NCBI RefSeq assembly: GCF_006175945.1
Contig: NZ_VAJL01000001.1
Span: forward strand, 2,806,501 to 2,870,500
Direction of reading: 5' to 3'
Length of the DNA: 64,000 bases
Source of the DNA: Chryseobacterium mulctrae
GTDB lineage: Bacteria > Bacteroidota > Bacteroidia > Flavobacteriales > Weeksellaceae
Numbering within the stretch: position 1 is the stretch's first letter; every line of letters starts with the position of its first letter. Shown piece after piece: positions 29,301 to 38,529 of the stretch. Both the position numbers and the translations under genes were made by a program. A model generated the notes under the pieces. The model saw nothing but the letters and a program-made list of their open reading frames with translations, was not told the origin of the DNA and did not search any database.

Positions 29301-30914
29301 CAGCCGCCTGCTGCCGTAGATAATATTATCTTAAGGGTTTGTAGCACAGCTACACCGGTTGTTACAGTAGTGCCTGCGTCTATTACACATAATTCGGCAA
29401 ATATTACTTGGCCACAAGATATAGGTGGAGCTTCTTACCAAATCAGATACAGACCTGTAGGTACCACTCAATGGTTACCAGCAGCTGGTCCTATTACAGT
29501 AGGTGCTGTAGGAGGAGCTACAAATGGATCTCCTTTGTCAAACTTGACACCATATACACTTTATGAGGTGGAAGTTGCAGCAGTTTGTAATAACACAAAT
29601 GTAGGTACATTCTCACATAACGAGTTTATGACCAAATGTGATCCTACACCTCCGAATATAACAGTGACGAACATTACTTCAACATCTGCTTTAGTAACTT
29701 GGAATCCGCTTGCAGCTGGAGCAACTTATGAATTACAGTGGAGAGAAGTTGGCACACCAACATGGTGGCCTGCATTACCTTCAACTCCGCAACCACCTGC
29801 GAATACTTACCTTCTTACAGGTTTAAGTTCTTATAAAACTTATGAAGTACAGGTAAGAAATAAATGTATTGGATCTTTAGCGTTTAATCCTTGGTCTACA
29901 TCTCAAGTGTTTACTACGGTTAGAGTTTGTGAAATTCCACCTCCGGGATTAACAATCACTCAGTTGACTCCTACAACTGCAGAAGTAGTTTGGGATGCTT
30001 ATACCGGACCAGGTGCTACTAATAACTATATATTAAGATACAGAAAAGTAGGAATACCAAGCTGGACGACAATTAACGTAAGTAATAATACCTATACAAT
30101 AACAGGATTATTAGAACTAACAAAATATGAAATGCAGGTAGCAAATGTTTGTACGGGTACACCTGGTAACTTTACACCAGAATACTACTTTACAACACCA
30201 ACAGTCGTTTATTGCCAAATGCATTCAACTAACTTTGCTTCTGAATTTATTTCAAAAGTAACAGCGAAGCCAACAGGTAAACCAGAGATGATTAATATTA
30301 CACCAGGTTCTGCTTATTCAGACTTTACAACAGTTCCTTTGAAGTTTATTGATATGGTTCAAGGTTCTGTAGGCAACCAAATTATAGTGGATAAAACACT
30401 TAGCTCGGGAGCTAAAGCTGGAGTAGCTGTTTGGATTGACTTCGACAGAAGTGGAACTTTTGATCTTGATGAAAGAATTTTAGCTGATGGTCCGAATACG
30501 AATCTTACAGCAAGTGCTACATTTACTGTGCCGGCTGATGCTTTCGTAGGGTCTACAGATAAATATGTTGTAATGAGAGTGGCAATGGCTAAAGACGCTA
30601 TTCCTGTAAATTGTATAAGCTTTACTGATGGTGAAGTAGAAGATTACACAGTAAGAATTTCTAAATTACCAGCCGCTAATACACTTAATCAAACAGATAT
30701 TTTGATTTATCCAAACCCAGTTAAATCAATTCTGAATGTTAAGAATGTTAGTAAAAAAGCCAATTACAAGATTTACAGTGCTGCTGGTCAGCTAGTCTCA
30801 AGCGGAATTATCTTAAATAATAAGATTGACGTAAGCAGATTGATTAACGGTGTGTACGTAATTGACATTGATGATGTTCAGGGCACAGCTCAGAAGAAAT
30901 TCATTAAAGAATAA
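26328..30914 (+). CDS. Large surface protein with Ig-like, GEVED and fibronectin III repeats and T9SS tail
   Basis: 1528 residues. A signal peptide (LLIWGLLIGLIVHAQ) is followed by a beta domain. Two near-identical Ig-like units contain GGGITYQWQSSPAG and GGGITYQWYSSPAG. GEVED-type domains carry VWIDWNQDG, VWIDWNNDG and, near the end, VWIDFDRSG with GEVEDYTV. Four fibronectin-III-like units have cores such as ATLNWNAP, ANITWPQ, ALVTWNP and AEVVWDA. The C-terminal ~75 residues are a type A T9SS signal (ILIYPNPVKSILNV, YKIYSAAGQLVS). It is probably an adhesin or matrix protein. No enzyme domain is visible. Confidence 0.88.
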   Translation: MKKILLIWGLLIGLIVHAQVAQITTGTAGTPDHQAGPIYRSSNSSAYDASRYSYLYTASELAAAGITSGAIINDLGWVKNNNATTTGGGIFRIYMKNSTVASYGSATATWASLNAGTTLVYQNLNQAIPATQAPNYITFALNAPFTYTGGSLEISVEWDISQVSGNPSTAAFSWLWSTVPSSIYGICDTALTGTGTLSSTNNSISGITNRRPFLQIGYSPGTACSGAVTAGTASASVSNTCANTAFNLSLTGATSGGGITYQWQSSPAGANTFTNIAGATTLSYSVTNQTVATDYRCVVTCTNGGSTQNSSVVSVGQNSGITCLNYCPPVNSGGNGTLINNVLFGTINNNSSTAQPTASPYYTFYPSATTTVVMGTTENLSITISTAGTYTGAITSVWIDWNQDGTLSATEHFYVGPGSGSAGIPSGTTLSVPVTIPVSAVPGLTRMRIRTRGNANPNLPTDACTNFGSGETEDYNITVVAGTACTGLPVSGTASAAATNACAGVPFDLTLTGYTFGGGITYQWYSSPAGAGTFTAIAGATAPIYTVASQTAATDYRCVVTCTNSSQAATSNTVSVGQNLPSQCYCTPTGGSSSTSYYLNSITTTGGWTNINYTATSYNAYINSNLTALTSPGNNVNVNLASAGGSTYYYKVWIDWNNDGFFSDPGELVLANTSWAATLSGTIPVPAGTALGNYRVRCFTADSSTGLTPCGPAPYGSYVDFTLAVVAPPTCLPPTGLTVTGVTGNSATLNWNAPATPPAGGYEYWVSTSPTTPTGAPSGPVTGPGTTVTLPTTLTPSTVYYWWVRAVCSGTDKSYLSQGPSFTTTQIPATLPYIQPFTGPNDFGFINGSQVNKWFYGSATGNTGNSIYISNNNGTANAYTTGTTSVTHAYRDIAIPAGTSVATFSFDWKAAGEGSGSLQYDYLRVWLVPASFLPAAGTAITAGSGRIQVGHYNLQGTTWQTFLNTNLNLTSFATGVMRLVFEWTNDSSGGTQPPAAVDNIILRVCSTATPVVTVVPASITHNSANITWPQDIGGASYQIRYRPVGTTQWLPAAGPITVGAVGGATNGSPLSNLTPYTLYEVEVAAVCNNTNVGTFSHNEFMTKCDPTPPNITVTNITSTSALVTWNPLAAGATYELQWREVGTPTWWPALPSTPQPPANTYLLTGLSSYKTYEVQVRNKCIGSLAFNPWSTSQVFTTVRVCEIPPPGLTITQLTPTTAEVVWDAYTGPGATNNYILRYRKVGIPSWTTINVSNNTYTITGLLELTKYEMQVANVCTGTPGNFTPEYYFTTPTVVYCQMHSTNFASEFISKVTAKPTGKPEMINITPGSAYSDFTTVPLKFIDMVQGSVGNQIIVDKTLSSGAKAGVAVWIDFDRSGTFDLDERILADGPNTNLTASATFTVPADAFVGSTDKYVVMRVAMAKDAIPVNCISFTDGEVEDYTVRISKLPAANTLNQTDILIYPNPVKSILNVKNVSKKANYKIYSAAGQLVSSGIILNNKIDVSRLINGVYVIDIDDVQGTAQKKFIKE

Positions 30915-30931
30915 TCAATTAATTAAATAGA

Positions 30932-30965
30932 ATAAGCTCTCAGAAATGAGAGCTTATTTTTTTAT
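30932..30965 (+). terminator. Terminator after the large surface protein
   Basis: A perfect 12-bp stem, AATAAGCTCTCA/TGAGAGCTTATT, with a GAAA loop and a T tail. Confidence 0.9.
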
Positions 30966-30996
30966 ACATCAAAAAGTTTTGAAAGCTTAAAACAAA

Positions 30997-31028
30997 AAAT
31001 CCTGCTGAAGAAATTCCAGCGGGATTTT
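30997..31028 (-). terminator. Terminator after coaE
   Basis: AAAATCCTGCTG pairs imperfectly with CAGCGGGATTTT and lies just beyond the coaE stop codon. Confidence 0.65.
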
Positions 31029-31030
31029 AT

Positions 31031-31669
31031 TTATTCAATATCAAAAATAATCTTTTCGGTTTGCTCTTTCAGATCATCAAGATTGGTGTTGTTATAGATA
31101 ATGCAATCTGCTAGTTTTATTTTTTCCTTTTCAGGCATTTGCTTTTCCATTACAGATTGTACTTCACGGTAGGTTTTTCCATCCCGATCCATCACTCTTT
31201 TTATTCTGATATTATCTTCTGCAGTTACCAAAACAGATCGATAACATTGTTTATGAAGTTTTAATTCAAACAGCAAAGCAGTTTCTTTAAATATTAAATA
31301 CTTGGTCTGCTTCTTTACCCAATCCTCAAAATCTAAGCGAACAGCAGGATGGATGATTTCATTTAAACTTTGCAGTAAATCTTTATTATTAAAAACCTTT
31401 TCGGCTACAAATTTCCTATTATAAAGACCATTTTCATCATAAGATTCATTGCCTAAAAGTTCTTTGATTTTAACCTTTAAATCATCGTTATCATTCACAA
31501 TATCTTTCGCTCGGCCATCCGAATAATACACGGGAAATCCGAAGTCTTCAATAAATTTTGCAACCGTTGTTTTTCCAGAACCAATTCCTCCTGTTAAACC
31601 AATGATTTTGGGCGCAGGTTTCGAATCAGGCTCACTTTTTTGTCTTTCTGAATTCAATAATTCTTCCAT
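31031..31669 (-). CDS. coaE: Dephospho-CoA kinase
   Basis: Last step of coenzyme A synthesis: ATP-dependent phosphorylation of the 3'-OH of dephospho-CoA. I start at ATG 31669 (MEELLNSERQ), not the TTG two codons upstream. The Walker A motif is GLTGGIGSGKTT. The substrate region has VYYSDGRAKDIV, then IIHPAVR and the lid segment RIKRVMDRDGKT. The 212 residues include a short extra N-terminus of about 20 polar residues before the core. It lies 8 bp downstream of the MBL hydrolase gene. Confidence 0.93.
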   Translation of the reverse strand: MEELLNSERQKSEPDSKPAPKIIGLTGGIGSGKTTVAKFIEDFGFPVYYSDGRAKDIVNDNDDLKVKIKELLGNESYDENGLYNRKFVAEKVFNNKDLLQSLNEIIHPAVRLDFEDWVKKQTKYLIFKETALLFELKLHKQCYRSVLVTAEDNIRIKRVMDRDGKTYREVQSVMEKQMPEKEKIKLADCIIYNNTNLDDLKEQTEKIIFDIE

Positions 31670-31677
31670 AATCAATA

Positions 31678-32544
31678 TTAATATCCAAAAACATCATTAA
31701 AACTGAAAGTCTCATCAAGACGAACTCCCTTTTCAGTCATTTTTAAACTTGCCAATTCGTTGTGTGCATCATGCTCAAAAAACAATAGATAATCATTGTC
31801 TACACATTGTTTTAGAAACTTTGCTTTTTCTTCTATCGTCAATAATGGTCTTGTATCATAGCCCATCACATAAACCTGAGGAATATGTCCTGCTGTAGGA
31901 ATTAAATCGGCTGCAAAGACAATCGTTTTTTCCTGATACTGAATCACGGGTAGCATTTGCTTTTCTGTGTGACCGTCAACAAAGATGACATCCATTTTTA
32001 AGTCTGGTGCAAAGCCATAATTTCCGGTTGCGGGAAGTGGTAAAAAGTTCAGTTGTCCGCTTTCTTGAATAGGAAGAATATTTTCTTTTAAAAAACTTGC
32101 TTTTTCTCTCGCATTTGGCTCTGTTGCCCATTGCCAGTGATTTTCATTGGTCCAGAATTGTGCGTTTTTAAAAGCCGGTCTGTAACCAGATTTATCATCG
32201 TTCCATTCAATAGCACCACCGCAATGATCAAAATGAAGGTGAGTCAGGAAAACATCAGTGATATCCTCTTTTACAAAACCGTATTTTTTTAAATTATTAT
32301 CTAAATTATCGTCACCCCAAAGCGAATAGTGACCGAAAAATTTGTCATCCTGCTTATTTCCGAGACCGCAGTCAATTAAAATTAATTTTTTTCCGTCTTC
32401 CACAAGAAGAGAGCGGGTTCCTAGTTCTATTAAATTTCTTTCGTCTGCAGGATTTGTTTTTTCCCACAAACTCTTTGGGACGACCCCAAACATGGCACCT
32501 CCGTCCAGTTTAAATTTTCCGCATTGGATAGGATATAATTTCAT
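31678..32544 (-). CDS. MBL-fold metallo-hydrolase
   Basis: 288 residues. The metal-binding motif HLHFDHCGG (HxHxDH) is present, as are a distal GHTEKQM histidine and FAADLIPTAGHIP. The overall layout (ILIDCGLGNKQDDKF) resembles lactonase-like MBL hydrolases. The substrate is not predictable. There is no signal peptide. It is probably cotranscribed with coaE. Confidence 0.88.
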   Translation of the reverse strand: MKLYPIQCGKFKLDGGAMFGVVPKSLWEKTNPADERNLIELGTRSLLVEDGKKLILIDCGLGNKQDDKFFGHYSLWGDDNLDNNLKKYGFVKEDITDVFLTHLHFDHCGGAIEWNDDKSGYRPAFKNAQFWTNENHWQWATEPNAREKASFLKENILPIQESGQLNFLPLPATGNYGFAPDLKMDVIFVDGHTEKQMLPVIQYQEKTIVFAADLIPTAGHIPQVYVMGYDTRPLLTIEEKAKFLKQCVDNDYLLFFEHDAHNELASLKMTEKGVRLDETFSFNDVFGY

Positions 32545-32883
32545 ATAATATTTATTTTTTTAATGTATTGTTATCTTAATTATAATTCTTTACCATAAAA
32601 GTTGATACATGGTTTAAAACTATAAATTAATTTTCTTATTTTAAATAAACAAAGTTTATTTCTTATTTAAACATTAAGGGTTTAAGAATCTTTTTACTGT
32701 TCATTTAAGAATCAATAAATTGATTTTCATAAGTTGCATCGAATTCTTTAAATTTTAATTTCTTAATGTTTAAAATACAAAAAACTAAAAGTATTTTAAA
32801 ATAAAATTTAGCTTTTATGAACTTTTGAATGACTGATTTTTCAAAACTAATATCTTTTGCATCTTTTGTGGTAAAAAATAACC
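32545..32883. other. AT-rich gap between two minus-strand genes
   Basis: 339 bp without an open frame I would accept. Only A/T runs and short TTTAAA-type repeats are visible; there is no clear hairpin terminator for the flanking genes. Confidence 0.6.
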
Positions 32884-33495
32884 TTATTTTTTCAATAGTT
32901 TCATTTTTTCAGCAATTTGCCTTCCGTTTTCATCATCTTTTTCAAGATTTAAAATAATATTTTCAAAATCATCTTCTTTTCTGTTTTGAGATAATTTTTG
33001 TTTAATGAAAATCTTTGTCGGAATGATTTTTAAACCAAAAGCACCTTTCATTTCCTTTTCTACAAACTCTTTTCCCATATCTTTCACCATCATCGGACAT
33101 TGCTGAGATTTTTCGTATTTCGAAGTTAATTTGTCCAAGTGTTGATACAATTCATCATGATTCATCAACTCAATTTTTCCATAAATTTGTACCGCTTCAT
33201 AATTCCATGTCGAAACATTGATGTGGTCGTACCAACTGCTCGAAATATAGGTGTGAGCTCCCAAAAAATCACAAAGAACTTCATCTCCGTTCGTCAGGGT
33301 TTTCGCTTGCGGATTTGCCCTTGAAATGTGAGTTTCAATATAAATATTTTCCGGATCATCTTCATTCAGCATCATCATAGAATGAGTCGCACGAATTTTA
33401 TCCACCGAGGAAATTAATAAAGCAAAAGAATTTTCTCTGATGATTTCTTTCATCAAATCATAATCTTCACTTTTATATAATTTAGGAATAAACAT
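32884..33495 (-). CDS. PaiB-like FMN-binding protein
   Basis: 203 residues. The order MFIPKLYKSEDYDLMKEIIR, FALLIS, THSMMMLNED, HISRANPQAKTL and WDYxxV-like WNYEAVQIYG fits the PaiB / FMN-binding negative regulator family (split-barrel flavin fold). PaiB was described in Bacillus as a negative regulator of sporulation and protease genes; in a flavobacterium a flavin enzyme or detoxification role is equally possible. It is a single gene with no close partner. Confidence 0.85.
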   Translation of the reverse strand: MFIPKLYKSEDYDLMKEIIRENSFALLISSVDKIRATHSMMMLNEDDPENIYIETHISRANPQAKTLTNGDEVLCDFLGAHTYISSSWYDHINVSTWNYEAVQIYGKIELMNHDELYQHLDKLTSKYEKSQQCPMMVKDMGKEFVEKEMKGAFGLKIIPTKIFIKQKLSQNRKEDDFENIILNLEKDDENGRQIAEKMKLLKK

Positions 33496-33686
33496 ATTGT
33501 TTTTTATTTTACAGCATAAACTTTTTTTAAGTTTAAAATTAACAAGTTCACAAAAATGAAAATCAAAGATTTTTAAAAACTTAAATGTTTTTATATTCAG
33601 TTTAATTAAACTTAAAGAACTAAAATGTTGAAATCTTTGTGACTTTTGCGGTTAAAAACTTTGAACATTAAACTCAAAACCCTAAA

Positions 33687-34709
33687 CTAAAAAAGTTCTC
33701 CGGGATTTCTCGGTATCGCAATATTCAAATGTTTATAAGCCTTCTCGGTAACCTCTCTTCCTCTCGGAGTTCTGATGATAAATCCTTCCTGGATCAAAAA
33801 TGGTTCATAAACTTCCTCCAATGTTTCTGGATTTTCTGCAATAGATGTTGCCAAAGCTGAAATTCCTACAGGTTTTCCTTTGAAATTTTCAATCATTACA
33901 CGCATGATTTTATTATCCATCTCATCCAATCCAAATTCATCTACATTTAAAGAATTTAAAGCATATTTGGTAATTTCAATTTCAATTTCCCCATCTCCTT
34001 TAATTTCTGCAAAATCACGGACTCTTCTCAAAAGTGCATTGGCAATTCTCGGAGTTCCACGGCTTCTTCTTGCAATTTCAATGGCTGCATCTTCATAAAT
34101 TTTCACCCCCAAAACTCTCGCACTTCGGATGATAATCATAGACAAAAGTTCAATGGTGTAATATTCCAATCTGCTTTGAATACCAAATCTTGCCAACATC
34201 GGTTTGGTCAACATTCCGCTTCTGGTTGTTGCTCCCACCAATGTAAAAGGATTTAGTCCGATCTGAACACTCCTTGCATTCGGACCGGTTTCCAGCATAA
34301 TATCGATTTTGTAATCTTCCATTGCAGAATACAGATATTCTTCCACAACAGGCGAAAGACGATGAATTTCATCAATGAAAAGCACATCGTTTTCTTCCAG
34401 ATTGGTTAGCAAACCAGCGAGACTTCCCGGTTTATCCAAAACAGGACCGGATGTGATTTTACAGCCTACACCAAGCTCATTCGCAATAATATTTGCCAAA
34501 GTTGTTTTTCCCAATCCGGGAGGACCGTGAAGCAAAACATGATCGAGCGCACCGCCACGTCTTTTGGCAGCGGTAACGAAAACTTCAAGATTTTCTAAGG
34601 TTTTTCGCTGTCCTGCGAAATCCTTAAAACTCTGCGGACGAATCTGCTCTTCCTGAATGAGCTCTTCGTGCGAATAATTGTCTTTATCTGGATGTAAAAA
34701 ATCGGGCAT
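33687..34709 (-). CDS. ruvB: Holliday junction branch migration helicase RuvB
   Basis: 340 residues, the standard length. An AAA+ motor that drives branch migration with RuvA and RuvC. It has the N-terminal [11 protein letters not shown], Walker [10 protein letters not shown], Walker [10 protein letters not shown], sensor 1 GATTRSGML, and [15 protein letters not shown]. The C-terminal winged helix ends [16 protein letters not shown]. ruvA and ruvC are not in the window. Confidence 0.97.
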   Translation of the reverse strand: MPDFLHPDKDNYSHEELIQEEQIRPQSFKDFAGQRKTLENLEVFVTAAKRRGGALDHVLLHGPPGLGKTTLANIIANELGVGCKITSGPVLDKPGSLAGLLTNLEENDVLFIDEIHRLSPVVEEYLYSAMEDYKIDIMLETGPNARSVQIGLNPFTLVGATTRSGMLTKPMLARFGIQSRLEYYTIELLSMIIIRSARVLGVKIYEDAAIEIARRSRGTPRIANALLRRVRDFAEIKGDGEIEIEITKYALNSLNVDEFGLDEMDNKIMRVMIENFKGKPVGISALATSIAENPETLEEVYEPFLIQEGFIIRTPRGREVTEKAYKHLNIAIPRNPGELF

Positions 34710-34743
34710 TAATTCAGTTTCATTTACCGTAAAGATAGGAAAA

Positions 34744-34797
34744 TTAGGTTAAGATTTAGATTAATTTCAGGCAGAGATTAAGGTTTAGGTTAAGATT
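34744..34797. repeat. 13-bp direct repeat
   Basis: TTAGGTTAAGATT occurs at 34744-34756 and 34785-34797, in the intergenic region upstream of ruvB. Confidence 0.75.
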
Positions 34798-34895
34798 GTA
34801 CGCTCGACCTTTTATCATTTACAAGATTGATATATTTTAAGTAATTTTGAGAGAGAAAATTTTAAATATAAAAATTGCTTAGCTTATAATATCGT

Positions 34896-34953
34896 TTAGA
34901 TTCATGCGGAATGACAAATTACACCTTCTTTTTGTCATTCCGTAGTAATCTAA
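34896..34953. repeat. REP-like palindrome, relative of the one at 481-547
   Basis: Left arm 34896-34918 (TTAGATTCATGCGGAATG...) and right arm 34931-34953 (TTTGTCATTCCGTAGTAATC...). The arms pair with a few mismatches around a 12-nt loop. They carry the same core as 481-547, with the arm order reversed. Confidence 0.75.
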
Positions 34954-34996
34954 GCAAAATATATTAAAAGAAAAGTTTAGCTTTTAAACCAAATAA

Positions 34997-36223
34997 ATGA
35001 AACTTATAGGCCCTTTCAAACAAGTTGTAACACTTGCGAATCTTCCGTTAAGAGGAAAACTTTCTGATGAACAAATTGAAATTATCGTCGATGGCGGAAT
35101 TTTAGTTAATGAAAATAAAATTCATGCAATCGGAAATTTTGAAACTTTAAAATCTGAAAATCAAAATATAGAAATCGAAACAATTGAAGGCGAACAAATC
35201 GTACTTCCTGCGTTTGTAGATTCTCACACTCATATTTGTTTTGGTGGAAACCGTGCTAATGATTTTGCGATGCGAAATGCAGGGAAAACCTATCTTGAAA
35301 TTGCCGAAAGTGGCGGTGGAATCTGGAGTTCGGTACAACATACAAGAAACGCTTCAGAAGAAGAATTGCTGAAAACTTTATTAGAAAGAATTGATTTTTT
35401 AATTTCTCTTGGAATTACAACCATTGAAGTAAAAAGCGGTTACGGTTTGGATGTTGAAAACGAGCTGAAAATGCTTAGAATGATTAAAAAAGCACAGGAA
35501 AAGACTCAGGCAACTTTAGTTCCGACCTGTCTTTCAGCACATTTAAAGCCACGAGATTTTGAAGGAACTAACGAAGAATATTTAAATTATATTTTAACCG
35601 AAATTTTACCAAAAGTAAAAGAAGAAAACCTTGCAAAACGTGTTGATATTTTTATTGAGAAATCAGCATTCCAACCGGAAGAAAGTAAAGATTTCCTACT
35701 TAAAACTAAAGACTTAGGTTTCGAAATTACGGTTCATGCAGATCAGTTTACACCGGGAAGCTCTCGAATTGCCGTAGAAGTTGGCGCGAAATCTGCAGAT
35801 CATTTAGAAGCTACAATCGATGAAGATATCGGCTTTTTGGCAAAGTCTGAAACCGTGGCAACCGCTTTACCGGGAGCTAGTTTAGGATTGGGTGAAAAGT
35901 TTACTCCAGCAAGAAAGTTATTGGATGCAGGAGCAATAGTTGCGATTGCAAGTGACTGGAATCCTGGTTCTGCACCGATGGGGAATTTAATTACGCAAGC
36001 TTCTATTTTAGCAACATTTGAAAAGTTAACAACCGCAGAAGTTTTAGCAGGAATGACTTTCCGTTCAGCTTTTGCTTTAGGTTTAGAAGACAGAGGAAGT
36101 TTAAAGGAAGGTTTAAAAGCAGATTTTGTAACCTATAAAACCAACAATTTCCAAAATGTTCTTTATAATCAAGGAAGCTTGAAGGTAGAGAATGTTTATA
36201 TCGATGGGATTAAAGTAAAATAA
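34997..36223 (+). CDS. hutI: Imidazolonepropionase
   Basis: Third step of histidine degradation: hydrolysis of 4-imidazolone-5-propionate to N-formimidoyl-L-glutamate. 408 residues. Metal ligands are in DSHTHICFGGNRANDF (HxH), EVKSGYGL, VHADQFTPGSSR and the aspartate in IASDWNPGSAPMGN. It is followed one base later by a DUF695 gene and then hutG, so it is the first gene of a small hut operon. hutH and hutU are not in the window. Confidence 0.96.
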   Translation: MKLIGPFKQVVTLANLPLRGKLSDEQIEIIVDGGILVNENKIHAIGNFETLKSENQNIEIETIEGEQIVLPAFVDSHTHICFGGNRANDFAMRNAGKTYLEIAESGGGIWSSVQHTRNASEEELLKTLLERIDFLISLGITTIEVKSGYGLDVENELKMLRMIKKAQEKTQATLVPTCLSAHLKPRDFEGTNEEYLNYILTEILPKVKEENLAKRVDIFIEKSAFQPEESKDFLLKTKDLGFEITVHADQFTPGSSRIAVEVGAKSADHLEATIDEDIGFLAKSETVATALPGASLGLGEKFTPARKLLDAGAIVAIASDWNPGSAPMGNLITQASILATFEKLTTAEVLAGMTFRSAFALGLEDRGSLKEGLKADFVTYKTNNFQNVLYNQGSLKVENVYIDGIKVK

Positions 36224-36224
36224 T

Positions 36225-37331
36225 ATGGGAATTTTCGATAAATTTTTCAGTAAAAAAGAAGAGAAAGAAGCTGCCGAAATTAAAAATTATAAAAATTTTT
36301 GGGATTGGTTTCTTACTAAAGAAAAATATTTTTTTGATGTCGTAAAAAACCACGATAATATAGAAAATAACTTTTTTGATATTATTGCTCCAAAACTTAA
36401 AGAGTTAAACGGAGGATATTATTTTCTTGCGGGAATGAGCGATGATTCTACTGCAGAATTGATTCTAACGGTAGAAGGTGATATTAAAAATATAGCTTTT
36501 GCTGAAGAAATTATTGAGATGGCTCCCAAACTTGATCATTGGAAATTTACCGCTCTAAAACCGGAAATGAATCTCACAAGCGGAATTGAAATGGATGGCA
36601 GAAAATTTTCTGGTGAAAATATTTTCTTTTATGAGAATGAAGTCGAAGGTTATCCCGACGAAATCGACATCACATTTGTTTACGAAGGTTTAAACGAAGA
36701 AAATAAAGATGCTTTTATAACCGGAGTCTGTGTTTTTCTGGATAACTTTTTAGGCGAACTTAATTTTGCCACTCAAATCGATACTTTTAATGTCGTTGGA
36801 AAAGATAATGCTCAAAAAGATTTGGTGCCGGTTACGAAACTGAAAGATTTTTTATCGTGGCGCGAAAGAGAGTTTACAGAAAAGTATAAAAATGTGAAAA
36901 GCTTTAGCGAAGAAGATAAATTTTCTGTTTTTGAAGCGACTCTGCAAAACGGTTCTCCTCTTATTGCGACGATCAATACTTCTTTGTTAAACTACGATTC
37001 AAAAGCTTCGTATCCATGGATTTCTATTTTGAAAGTTCAGTATAATGGAGAAAATAATAATGGACTTCCCCAAAAAGAAGATTACGAAAAATTAAGCGAT
37101 ATCGAGGAACAGATTATTGAAGAATTGAAAATAGAAGATGGTCATCTATACATCGGAAGAGAAAATGCAGATAACATGAAAGAAAGTTATTTTGCAAGTA
37201 AAGATTTCAGGAAACCTTCAAAAGTTTTGAAGAAAGTAATGGATGATCACCCTGAATATAAAATGACACTTGAAATTTATAAAGACAAATATTGGCAGAG
37301 TTTTGAACGCTATAATGTAAATCAAAATTAA
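36225..37331 (+). CDS. DUF695 domain-containing protein
   Basis: 368 acidic residues, no signal peptide or membrane segment. The first half contains the DUF695-associated fold (YKNFWDWFLTKEKYFFDVV, LKELNGGYYFLAGMSDD, DHWKFTALKPEM). The second half is a DUF695 core (SFSEEDKFSVFEATLQNGSP, YPWISILKVQYNG). Family function is unknown. It starts one base after the hutI stop and ends 9 bp before hutG, so it is cotranscribed with histidine-degradation genes. That makes a housekeeping role in the pathway possible but unproven. Confidence 0.8.
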   Translation: MGIFDKFFSKKEEKEAAEIKNYKNFWDWFLTKEKYFFDVVKNHDNIENNFFDIIAPKLKELNGGYYFLAGMSDDSTAELILTVEGDIKNIAFAEEIIEMAPKLDHWKFTALKPEMNLTSGIEMDGRKFSGENIFFYENEVEGYPDEIDITFVYEGLNEENKDAFITGVCVFLDNFLGELNFATQIDTFNVVGKDNAQKDLVPVTKLKDFLSWREREFTEKYKNVKSFSEEDKFSVFEATLQNGSPLIATINTSLLNYDSKASYPWISILKVQYNGENNNGLPQKEDYEKLSDIEEQIIEELKIEDGHLYIGRENADNMKESYFASKDFRKPSKVLKKVMDDHPEYKMTLEIYKDKYWQSFERYNVNQN

Positions 37332-37340
37332 ATTAAAATC

Positions 37341-38255
37341 ATGATTTGGCAAGGAAGATTAGACGGTGAAGAACTACTTTATCACAGAATATTTCAGAGA
37401 GTAAAAGCAGAGAGTAATTACGATTTGATTTCAACTAACGATTTCGTTTTGCACGGATTTGCCGTTGACGAAGGCGTTCGCAGAAATAAAGGAAGACAGG
37501 GCGCAAAAGACGCTCCTGATGTTATTCGAAAAAATATGTCTAATTTTCCTGTGATTCGTCCTGATTTTTCACTTCTTGATTTTGGAAATATTACCTGTGA
37601 GGATGAAAATCTTGAAAATACGCAAAATGAACTGGCGAAAAATGTATCTAAAGTTTTATTAAAAGGAGGGAAATCGTTGGTTCTTGGCGGAGGTCATGAA
37701 GTTACTTTTGGTCATTACCGCGGTGTGAAAACCGCTTTTCAGGAGCAGAAAATCGGGATTATTAATTTTGATGCTCATTTTGATAACAGACAACCAGAAA
37801 ATGGAGTAGGAGCAAGTTCTGGAACCGGTTTTTGGCAAATCGCTCAGGAAGGTGAGATCAATTCTTTACATATCGGAATTCAGAGAAATTCTAATACGTT
37901 AAAGCTTTTCGACACAGCTCATCAGTTTGGAATGAAATATATTCTGGCGGATGAATTGTTTTTCGAAAACCTTCCTTCGATCTATGAAAGAGTTAATGAA
38001 TTGGCAGATTCGGTAGACTTTCTTTACATGACGATTTGTATGGATGTTTTTAATGCTTCCATTGCACCGGGAGTTTCTGCTTCGGCTTACAACGGAATTT
38101 TTGCAGATGCTGCATTTATGCATTTGTACAGACATATTCTTAGAAATGAAAAATTAATTGCTTTGGATATTGCAGAAGTAAATCCTGCTCTTGATATTCA
38201 GGATCATACCGGAAGATTGGCTGCGAGTCTGGCCAATGAATGGTTTATGATTTAG
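37341..38255 (+). CDS. hutG: Formimidoylglutamase
   Basis: 304 residues, arginase fold. It splits N-formimidoyl-L-glutamate into glutamate and formamide. The binuclear manganese ligands appear in LGGGHEVTFGH, NFDAHFDNR and CMDVFNASIAPG. The assignment to HutG over other arginase-family enzymes rests on linkage to hutI and on the SSGTGFWQIA segment. Last gene of the hutI-DUF695-hutG unit. Confidence 0.92.
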   Translation: MIWQGRLDGEELLYHRIFQRVKAESNYDLISTNDFVLHGFAVDEGVRRNKGRQGAKDAPDVIRKNMSNFPVIRPDFSLLDFGNITCEDENLENTQNELAKNVSKVLLKGGKSLVLGGGHEVTFGHYRGVKTAFQEQKIGIINFDAHFDNRQPENGVGASSGTGFWQIAQEGEINSLHIGIQRNSNTLKLFDTAHQFGMKYILADELFFENLPSIYERVNELADSVDFLYMTICMDVFNASIAPGVSASAYNGIFADAAFMHLYRHILRNEKLIALDIAEVNPALDIQDHTGRLAASLANEWFMI

Positions 38256-38529
38256 AATCTGTGGTCTCGCTGATTGAGCAAATTAAGCAGATTTTATAAA
38301 TCAAACAAATCTGCTCAATCTCCGTAATTTGCGAGAGAATATTTTTAGTCATTATCAATTTAGTTTTATTGAATTAAATTTGAAATTCTTTTAGCTGTAA
38401 TAAATACAATTCATAGAATTTATCATTAATTAAATACGATATAAGGAACAATATTTGTTGCCTTAAAAATGCTTAATCCAAAAGCAGAAGATTCGCGATT
38501 CTTGAATCTTTAAAAATGGAATTTTTAAC

